A stretch of 64,000 bases of DNA, from positions 124,001-188,000 of the forward strand of contig NZ_JBGFSJ010000007.1 of the NCBI RefSeq assembly GCF_041365695.1, given 5' to 3'. Origin of the DNA: Rhodosalinus sp041365695. Lineage in GTDB: Bacteria > Pseudomonadota > Alphaproteobacteria > Rhodobacterales > Rhodobacteraceae. How positions within the stretch are numbered: the first letter of the stretch is position 1; the number at the start of each line of letters is the position of its first letter. The notes under the pieces are model-generated. The model was not told where the DNA came from. It did not search any database and saw only the letters and a program-made list of their open reading frames with translations. This document shows, piece by piece, positions 58,049-64,000 of this stretch. The translations under genes and the position numbers were made by a program.

Positions 58049-59244
58049 CACGACTGCTCGCCGCGCTTCTCGCCGCCCTGCCCGCCTCTGCCCTCGCCGC
58101 CCCGGACCCGGCGGACTGGGACGCCGTGCTCGAGGAGGCGCGCGGCCAGACCGTCTACTGGAACGCCTGGGGCGGCTCGACCACCACCAACGATTTCATC
58201 GCTTGGGTCGGCCAGCGCGTGGCCGAGGAGCACGGTGTCTCGCTCGAGCACGTGAAACTGTCGGACACCGCCGACGCGGTGAGCCGCGTGCTCGCCGAGA
58301 AGACCGCGGGCCGCGACTCGGGCGGCGCCGTCGATCTCATCTGGATCAACGGCGAGAACTTCGCGGCCATGAAGGAGAACGACCTCCTTTTCGGCCCCTT
58401 CGCAGAGGATCTGCCGAACTGGCGCCATGTCGATGTCGCGGGCAAGCCGGTCACGGTCGACTTCACCGTGCCCACCGACGGCTACGAAAGCCCCTGGGCC
58501 ACGGCGCAGGTGGTCTTCATGTACGACACCGCGGACATCCCCGGGCCGCTGCCCTCCATGCAGGCGATCCTCGACTGGGCCGAAGCCAACCCGGGGCGCT
58601 TCACCTATCCCCAGCCGCCCGACTTCCTGGGCTCCACCTTCCTCAAGCAGGCGCTTTACGGCGTGGTGGAGGACCCGGACGTGCTTCTGGCGCCCGCCGC
58701 GCAAGCGGACTACGAGGCCGTGACCGCGCCGCTATGGGCCTTCGTGGACGCGCTCACGCCGCATCTCTGGCGACAGGGCCGGGCCTATCCGCAAAGCGGG
58801 CCGCGCCAGATCCAGCTCATGGCCGACGACGAGATCGACCTCGCCATCTCCTTCAGCCCGGGCGAGGCGTCGGCCGCCATCGCCAATTTCCAGCTGCCCG
58901 CCACGGTGCGCACCTTCGTGCCCGAGGGCGGCAGCATCGGCAACGCGAGCTTCGTGGCGATCCCCTACAACGCCTCGGCCAAGGCCGGGGCGATGGTCGT
59001 CGCCAACTTCCTCCTGTCGCCCGAGGCGCAGGCCCGCGCGCTCGACCCCGACGTGCTGGGCTACGGGACGGTGCTCGACCTCGACACGCTCTCGCCCGGG
59101 GACCGCGCCCGCTTCGACGCGATCGAGCTCGGTATCGCCACGTTGCCACCCGACGCGCTCGGCCCCGCCCTGCCCGAGCCGCACCCGTCCTGGATGGAAC
59201 GCATCGAGCAGGACTGGATCGCGCGCTACGGCGTCACCGAATAG
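58045..59244 (+). CDS. ynjB: ABC transporter substrate-binding protein (YnjB-like)
   Basis: A 399-residue periplasmic binding protein. Signal peptide at about residues 1-19 ('LLAALLAALPASALAAPDP'). The fold is of the spermidine/thiamine/iron class (e.g. 'TVYWNAWGGSTTTNDFIAWV', 'VDLIWINGENFAAMKENDL'), and the closest named group is E. coli YnjB. The substrate is unproven. ATG 58045 overlaps the ynjF stop. Confidence 0.9.
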   Translation: MTRLLAALLAALPASALAAPDPADWDAVLEEARGQTVYWNAWGGSTTTNDFIAWVGQRVAEEHGVSLEHVKLSDTADAVSRVLAEKTAGRDSGGAVDLIWINGENFAAMKENDLLFGPFAEDLPNWRHVDVAGKPVTVDFTVPTDGYESPWATAQVVFMYDTADIPGPLPSMQAILDWAEANPGRFTYPQPPDFLGSTFLKQALYGVVEDPDVLLAPAAQADYEAVTAPLWAFVDALTPHLWRQGRAYPQSGPRQIQLMADDEIDLAISFSPGEASAAIANFQLPATVRTFVPEGGSIGNASFVAIPYNASAKAGAMVVANFLLSPEAQARALDPDVLGYGTVLDLDTLSPGDRARFDAIELGIATLPPDALGPALPEPHPSWMERIEQDWIARYGVTE

Positions 59245-59245
59245 C

Positions 59246-60985
59246 GTGGAGGCCCGCGCCGTCACCGCCGGCGCGGCGCGCGCCGGGCAAGCGCCCCGGC
59301 GCGGCCGGGTGCTGCCCGTCGTCCCCGCCCTCACCGTCGCGCTTCTGCTTTTGCCCGTGGCCGCGGGCCTGGCCGGCACGCTTCTGCCCGCCTTCGGCAT
59401 CCTGCCCGCGATCGGACGCGCCGCGCCCGGCCTCGATGCCTTCGGGCCGCTTCTCGACTGGCCCGGCCTCGCAGCGGCGTCGCGCCTCAGCGTGGTCACC
59501 GGCCTCGCGGCGACGGCGCTCTCGCTCGCCGTCACGGCGCTCATCCTCGCCTCGTGGTCGGGCACGCGCGTCTTCGGCGCGATCCGCAGGGCGCTCTCGC
59601 CGCTTCTTTCCGTCCCGCATGCCGCGGCGGCCTTCGGGCTTGCCTTCCTGATCACGCCCTCGGGCTGGGTCATGCGCGCGCTCTCGCCGTGGCCTTCCGG
59701 CTTCGAGCGGCCGCCGGACTGGCTCGTCGTGCAGGATCCCTGGGGCCTCGCCCTCGTCGCGGGGCTCGTGGCGAAGGAGGTGCCCTTTCTCCTGCTCATG
59801 TCCATCGCGGCGATGGGCCAGACCGACCAGGCCCGCGCGCTGACCACCGCGCGGGCGCTGGGCCACGGGCGCGAGGCGGGTTGGCTCGTGGCGGTGTTTC
59901 CCAGGCTCTACGCCCAGATCCGCCTGCCGGTCTATGTCGTGCTCGCCTACTCGATGACGGTGGTGGATGTCGCCGTGATCCTCGGACCGAACACGCCCTA
60001 CACCCTGGCGGTGCAGCTCGTGCGCTGGATGGCGGATCCGGACCTCGCGCTGCGCCTGCAGGCGGCGGCGGCGGCGGCGCTGCAACTGGGCCTGGTGCTG
60101 GGCGCGCTGGCGCTGTGGCGCGCGCTGGAGGGGGCGGCGGCGGCGCTTGGACGGGCTTGGATCCGCACCGGCCACCGGGGCCCCCAGGGCCGCGCGCTTC
60201 GCGTCCTGTCCCTCGGGCTGGCGCTGGTCTCGTCCACCGCCGTGCTGGCCGGGCTCGGGGTGCTCGCGCTCTGGTCGGTCGCCGCGCTCTGGCCCTTCCC
60301 GGAGGCGTTCCCCGACGCGCTCACCGGGCGAAGCTGGGCGCGCCACGGTCCCGAACTGGGCGCGGCGCTGCGCCAGACGGCGGTGATCGCGCTCATCGCC
60401 ACGTTGGCCGCGCTCGCGCTTGCCATCGGCTGCCTCGAGGCGGAGTACCGCCATGGCCTGCGCCTGCGCGCGGGCGGGCTGTGGCTGCTTTACGCGCCGC
60501 TGCTGGTGCCGCAGGTGGCGTTCCTGCCCGGCGTTCAGGCCGCGATGCTGGCCGCGGGCCTCACCACCGGGATCTGGGCGGTGACGGCCGCGCATCTTCT
60601 CTTCGTCTTTCCGTATGTCTTTCTCGCGCTCGGCGACCCGTGGCGCGCATGGGACGCGCGCCTGGGCACCGTGGCGCGCACGCTCGGCGCCGGGCCCGAG
60701 CGGGTGCTCTGGCGGGTGCGGATGCCGATGCTGCTCGCCCCGGCGCTGACCGCCGCCGCGGTGGGCTTCGCCGTTTCCGTGGGCCAGTACCTGCCCACCC
60801 TGCTCGTGGGCGGCGGGCGCGTGGCCACTGTGACGACGGAGGCTGTGGCGCTCGCCGCGGGGGGCGACCGGCGCGCCATCGGCGTCTACGCGCTGGCGCA
60901 AACGGCCACCGCGCTCCTGCCCTTCGCGCTGGCGCTCGGCCTGCCGCGCCTCGTCCATCGCGATCGTCGCGGGATGCGGCCATGA
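59246..60985 (+). CDS. ynjC: ABC transporter permease, two fused halves (YnjC-like)
   Basis: A 579-residue inner-membrane protein with about twelve helices in two BPD_transp_1 halves, as in YnjC and FbpB-type permeases. EAA-loop-like segments are near 'ALTTARALGHGREAGWLVAV' and 'RTLGAGPERVLWRVRMPMLL'. GTG 59246 is one base after the ynjB stop; no ATG fits. Its stop overlaps ynjD's ATG. Confidence 0.9.
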   Translation: MEARAVTAGAARAGQAPRRGRVLPVVPALTVALLLLPVAAGLAGTLLPAFGILPAIGRAAPGLDAFGPLLDWPGLAAASRLSVVTGLAATALSLAVTALILASWSGTRVFGAIRRALSPLLSVPHAAAAFGLAFLITPSGWVMRALSPWPSGFERPPDWLVVQDPWGLALVAGLVAKEVPFLLLMSIAAMGQTDQARALTTARALGHGREAGWLVAVFPRLYAQIRLPVYVVLAYSMTVVDVAVILGPNTPYTLAVQLVRWMADPDLALRLQAAAAAALQLGLVLGALALWRALEGAAAALGRAWIRTGHRGPQGRALRVLSLGLALVSSTAVLAGLGVLALWSVAALWPFPEAFPDALTGRSWARHGPELGAALRQTAVIALIATLAALALAIGCLEAEYRHGLRLRAGGLWLLYAPLLVPQVAFLPGVQAAMLAAGLTTGIWAVTAAHLLFVFPYVFLALGDPWRAWDARLGTVARTLGAGPERVLWRVRMPMLLAPALTAAAVGFAVSVGQYLPTLLVGGGRVATVTTEAVALAAGGDRRAIGVYALAQTATALLPFALALGLPRLVHRDRRGMRP

Positions 60986-61617
60986 GCGGGGGCCTCGTGC
61001 TCGAGGGGCTTCGCATCCTTCGGGGCGGCACGCCGCTTCTGTCGCTCGACCTCGCCGTGGCCCCGGGCGAGGTCGTCTCGGTCATGGGGGCCTCGGGCTC
61101 GGGGAAATCCACGCTACTGGCCGCCGTGATCGGCACGCTCGGCCCTCCCTTCACGATGAGCGGGCGGGTCCGCCTCGACGGCGAGGACGTGACCGCCCTG
61201 CCGCCCGAGCGGCGCGGCATCGGCATCCTCTTCCAGGACGACCTTCTGTTCCCGCATCTCTCGGTCGGCGACAACCTTGCCTTCGGCCTCGCGCGGAGCG
61301 TGCGCGGCCGGGCGGCACGGCGGGCGGCGGTGGAGGCCGCGCTCGCCGAGGTGGGGCTCGCAGGCTTCGCCGGGCGCGACCCGGCCACGCTGTCGGGCGG
61401 GCAGAAGCTGCGGGTGGCGCTGATGCGCACGCTCCTGGCAGAGCCGCGGGCGCTGCTTCTCGACGAACCGTTCTCGAGCCTCGACGCCGACCGCCGCGCG
61501 CAGGTCCGCAGCCTCGTCTTCGCCCGCGCGAAGGACCGGGGGCTGCCGGTGCTCATGGTCACCCACGACGGGGCCGACGCCGAGGCGGCGGGCGGGCCGG
61601 TGGTCAGGCTGGGCTGA
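60982..61617 (+). CDS. ynjD: ABC transporter ATP-binding protein (YnjD-like)
   Basis: A 211-residue ATPase. Walker A 'MGASGSGKSTLLAAVIG', Q-loop 'GILFQDDLLFPHLSVGDNL', signature 'LSGGQKLRVALMRTL', Walker B 'ALLLDEPFSSLD', and H-loop 'VLMVTHDGADAEA'. ATG 60982 overlaps the permease stop (ATGA). It powers the YnjBC transporter. Confidence 0.95.
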   Translation: MSGGLVLEGLRILRGGTPLLSLDLAVAPGEVVSVMGASGSGKSTLLAAVIGTLGPPFTMSGRVRLDGEDVTALPPERRGIGILFQDDLLFPHLSVGDNLAFGLARSVRGRAARRAAVEAALAEVGLAGFAGRDPATLSGGQKLRVALMRTLLAEPRALLLDEPFSSLDADRRAQVRSLVFARAKDRGLPVLMVTHDGADAEAAGGPVVRLG

Positions 61618-61683
61618 GGCCCCTTGCATCGGCTGGGCGAAGCCGCGACCGTCCCGGCCGACTGCCATCGAAGGAGACCGGAC

Positions 61684-62472
61684 ATGCGCCGCTTCCCGCC
61701 CGACCGAATCGTCTGCCTGACCGAGGAGACGGTGGAGACGCTCTACCTTCTGGGCGAGGAGGACCGGATCGCGGGGGTCACGGGCTATGCCGTGCGGCCG
61801 CCGCGCGTGCGCCGCGAGAAGCCCCGCGTGGGCGCCTTCACCTCGGCCGACATCCCGAAGATCCTGGCGCTGGAACCCGATCTCGTCCTGGCCTTCTCGG
61901 ACCTGCAGGCGGAGATCGCGGCCGAACTGGCGCGCGCCGGCGTCGCCGTGCATCTCTTCAACCAGCGCGACGTGGCGGGGATCCTCGCCATGATCCGAAC
62001 GGTGGGCGCGCTGGTGGACCGGCGCGCGGCGGCCGAGGAGCTTGCCGCCGGGTACGAGGCGCGCCTCGCCCGCCTCGCCGCAGGCGTGCCGGACGGGCCG
62101 CGGCCACGGGTCTACATCGAGGAGTGGGACGAGCCGCTCATTTCCGGCATCGGATGGGTGTCCGAGCTCGTCGGCGTGGCCGGCGGCGAGGACGTGTTCG
62201 CCCCGCTCGCCGCCGCACCCGCCGCGCGCGACCGGATCGTCGCGCCCGAGCAGGTGATCGCCGCCGCCCCCGAGGTGATCGTGGCCTCCTGGTGCGGCAA
62301 GAAGGTGCGCCCCGAACGCATCGCCGCGCGGCCAGGCTGGGACGCGATCCCCGCGGTGCGGGCGGACCGCATCCACGAGATCAAGTCGCCGCTCATACTT
62401 CAGCCGGGTCCGGCGGCGCTGACGGACGGGCTGGATGCGCTGACGGTGCTTCTGGACGCGGCGCGCCGGTAG
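61684..62472 (+). CDS. BtuF/FhuD-type substrate-binding protein without signal peptide
   Basis: A 262-residue periplasmic-binding-protein (PF01497) fold protein like BtuF: 'DRIVCLTEETVETLYLLGEE', 'FTSADIPKILALEPDLVLAF', 'SGIGWVSELVGVAGGEDVF' and 'PEVIVASWCGKKVRPERIA'. The N terminus begins directly at the domain with no signal peptide, so the protein is probably cytoplasmic or cell-associated by another route; some family members annotated 'cobalamin-binding' are like this. ATG 61684 follows AAGGAGACC. It ends 80 bp inside the convergent dehydrogenase gene. Confidence 0.85.
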   Translation: MRRFPPDRIVCLTEETVETLYLLGEEDRIAGVTGYAVRPPRVRREKPRVGAFTSADIPKILALEPDLVLAFSDLQAEIAAELARAGVAVHLFNQRDVAGILAMIRTVGALVDRRAAAEELAAGYEARLARLAAGVPDGPRPRVYIEEWDEPLISGIGWVSELVGVAGGEDVFAPLAAAPAARDRIVAPEQVIAAAPEVIVASWCGKKVRPERIAARPGWDAIPAVRADRIHEIKSPLILQPGPAALTDGLDALTVLLDAARR

Positions 62473-63427
62473 CCGCGCGGCCCGGCGGGACGACCTCGTA
62501 GCCCGGCGCCTCCGGCTCGTCGTCCACGAGTGCACGCGGAAAGCCCTCGGCCAGCACCTCGAGGCCGGTGGCCGCCTCGAGCCGCTCGATCACGCGGTCC
62601 GACTGCGCGGCCACGCCGAGCCGCGCCTGCGCGTCGGTGACGATGCGGATGATCTCGGGCGACAGCTCGAGCGGCACGCCATGCGCCTCGGCGATGCGCT
62701 GGAAGAGGCCGATGTCCTTCTGCACGAGATCGAGGGTGAAGTTCACGTCGCGCGACCCCGAGAGGATGAGCCGGCTTTCGGTCTCGTGCACGAAAGAACT
62801 GCCGGAGCTGATGCGGATCGCCTCGTAGGTCGTGGCCATGTCGAGCCCCGCGGCCTTCATCGTCACCAGCGCCTCGCAAAGGCTCAGAAGATTCGCGGTG
62901 GCGAGGTAGTTCGTCATCACCTTGAGCGTCGAGGCGGTGCCGATCGGCCCGGTGTGCAGCACCCGCCGTCCGAGGACGGCGAGGAGCGGCATGACGTGGT
63001 CCACGCTGTCGCGCTCGCCGCCCGCGAAGATCGAGATGTTGCCCGTGGCGGCGCGGTGACAGCCGCCCGAGACCGGGCATTCCACGGCCCGGCCGCCGCG
63101 CCGCGTCACGAGGGCCGCCAGGCGCCGCACCTCCGCGGCGTCGGTCGTCGACATCTCGATCCATGTCTTGCCGGGGCCCATGGCCGGCAGCATCGCCCGC
63201 ACCACCGCGTCGGAGGCGGCGGGGCTCGGCAGGCAGGTGATGACCGTGTCGCAGCGTTCCGTCACGGTCGCGGGGTCGTGCCCCTCGTGCGCGCCGCGCG
63301 CGACGAAGGCGCCGACCCGCGCCGCGTCGAGATCGCTCACCGACAGATCCGCCCCGTTCCTCAGGAGGCTTCCGGCGAGATTGGCGCCAAGGCTCCCCAA
63401 CCCGATGAAACCGATCTTCCCGTCCAT
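62393..63427 (-). CDS. NAD(P)-dependent beta-hydroxyacid dehydrogenase
   Basis: A 344-residue 3-hydroxyisobutyrate-dehydrogenase-type enzyme. The Rossmann motif is 'GKIGFIGLGSLGANLAGSLL'; substrate-site 'VECPVSGGCHRAATGNISIF' and the catalytic Lys in 'STLKVMTNYLATANLLSLCE' are present. A low-complexity Ala/Pro tail of about 30 residues extends past the normal end and overlaps the opposite BtuF-like gene. ATG 63427 gives the usual start. Substrate not determined. Confidence 0.88.
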   Translation of the reverse strand: MDGKIGFIGLGSLGANLAGSLLRNGADLSVSDLDAARVGAFVARGAHEGHDPATVTERCDTVITCLPSPAASDAVVRAMLPAMGPGKTWIEMSTTDAAEVRRLAALVTRRGGRAVECPVSGGCHRAATGNISIFAGGERDSVDHVMPLLAVLGRRVLHTGPIGTASTLKVMTNYLATANLLSLCEALVTMKAAGLDMATTYEAIRISSGSSFVHETESRLILSGSRDVNFTLDLVQKDIGLFQRIAEAHGVPLELSPEIIRIVTDAQARLGVAAQSDRVIERLEAATGLEVLAEGFPRALVDDEPEAPGYEVVPPGRAATGAPRPEAPSAHPARPSAPPDPAEV

Positions 63428-63508
63428 TGCGCACCCGTCCTGCACTGCCTCGCCGACCATGAGCGTCGCGCGGCGCGCGGCGTCTGGCAAGCGGCATTCG
63501 CCCGCCTC

Positions 63509-64000
63509 TCAGCCGGTGAACTCGGCCACCAGCCAATCCCGGAAAAGGCATGCCTCGGGCCGTGTGCGGCCCGCCTCCGTCAGAACGGCGTAATGCGCCT
63601 CGTCATGGGCGATCTCGATCGGCCCGGGGCAGACGACCCGGCCGGCCTCCAGATAGGGCTGCGCGAGATCCCGCGCGATGAGCGCGACGCCGAGCCCCGC
63701 CGCCACCATCTCCAGCGCGACGAGCGACGAATCCACGCCGAGCCCAGTCCCGGTCGCGCCCGGGTCGAGACCGAACCGCCGCGCGGCCAGATGCCACAGG
63801 CTCTCGCAGCCGGCGACATGGATGGCGCGCGGCGCCACCGCCTTCAGAAGCGCCGCGGGCTCGCCGGGCGCGGGCGCGCCGCCCGGCGCGGCGACGAGGC
63901 ACGAGACGGGCTCGGTCAGCCTGTGCGACCCGGGCGCGGCCCACCGTCCGTCGCCGTAGCGGATGTCGATGTCCACCCGGTCGTCGTCGGACGCCTCGGC
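63509..64000 (-). CDS. LysR-family regulator (GcvA-like), C-terminal part
   Basis: The 3' part of a LysR regulator gene cut by the window end; its start lies beyond 64000. About 163 residues of the effector domain are seen: 'DIDIRYGDGRWAAPGSHRLT' is the GcvA/AmpR pattern, then 'GVDSSLVALEMVAAGLGVAL'. The HTH is outside the window. It runs on the same strand as the dehydrogenase gene 81 bases downstream, which it may control. Confidence 0.85.
   Translation of the reverse strand, partial: AEASDDDRVDIDIRYGDGRWAAPGSHRLTEPVSCLVAAPGGAPAPGEPAALLKAVAPRAIHVAGCESLWHLAARRFGLDPGATGTGLGVDSSLVALEMVAAGLGVALIARDLAQPYLEAGRVVCPGPIEIAHDEAHYAVLTEAGRTRPEACLFRDWLVAEFTG

Overview
The window is a dense, GC-rich stretch (about 68-70% G+C by eye) of what looks like a chromosome of an alphaproteobacterium of the order Rhodobacterales (Roseobacter/Paracoccaceae type). 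The signs are the carD-fdxA-S4-Suv3-like helicase neighbourhood, a DUF1127 gene next to a LysR gene, a BTLCP transglutaminase-like lipoprotein, a family-typical intergenic hairpin element near 16.7 kb, a type A RNase P RNA and the overall codon use. No insertion sequence, prophage, CRISPR array or tRNA was seen. Genus is not decidable from the sequence alone.

Layout. 0.1-7.9 kb: membrane transporters (two EamA, one SLC13/DASS, MgtE), YmdB phosphodiesterase, 5-formyl-THF cyclo-ligase, a HisN-type phosphatase and its HTH neighbour. 8-12.2 kb: quinone-oxidoreductase-like gene, LysR/DUF1127 divergon, Bax-inhibitor-1 protein, VIT-type transporter, rpmG. 12.35-12.73 kb: rnpB on the minus strand. 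12.8-18.9 kb: cell-wall amidase, lipoprotein, gatC-gatA, ceramidase-like membrane protein, UPF0173 hydrolase, BTLCP protease, and a divergent HisA paralogue.

19-30.3 kb is the main accessory region: a complete-looking benzoyl-CoA epoxidation (box) cluster, all on the minus strand. Transcription order is DUF4863, benzoate-CoA ligase, alpha/beta hydrolase, DUF309, then (after an AT-rich promoter region) boxC, boxB, a 57-residue four-cysteine microprotein, a compositionally atypical winged-helix-like gene, boxA, a thioesterase, boxR (HTH plus shikimate-kinase-like domain), and a 3-hydroxyacyl-CoA dehydrogenase. Repeated TGC(A)-N6-TGC(A) elements sharing a 19-bp pattern lie in both promoter regions and are the likely BoxR operators. 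The ligase makes benzoyl-CoA, BoxAB epoxidises it, BoxC opens the ring, and the dehydrogenase may serve the following beta-oxidation. boxD is not in the window.

30.4-49.3 kb: hpd with a divergent Lrp regulator, a CPA2 antiporter, carD, fdxA, S4 protein, Suv3-like helicase, TPR protein, SCP2 protein, a ligase-associated exonuclease with its ATP-dependent DNA ligase, an M3 oligopeptidase, a double-CDGSH protein, a periplasmic glutathione peroxidase and three alpha/beta hydrolases (one has lost its nucleophile serine). 49.5-54.2 kb: thrS, then a four-gene bufferin-type RiPP operon (DUF2282 precursor, DUF692/MNIO enzyme, DUF2063 partner, DoxX) with a strong hairpin after the precursor gene. 54.2-64 kb: ArsC-like protein, cold-shock protein, a metR/metF divergon with a MetR box, the ynjF-ynjBCD transport cluster followed by a BtuF-like protein without a signal peptide, a 3-hydroxyisobutyrate-dehydrogenase-like enzyme and the C-terminal part of a GcvA-type LysR regulator cut by the window end.
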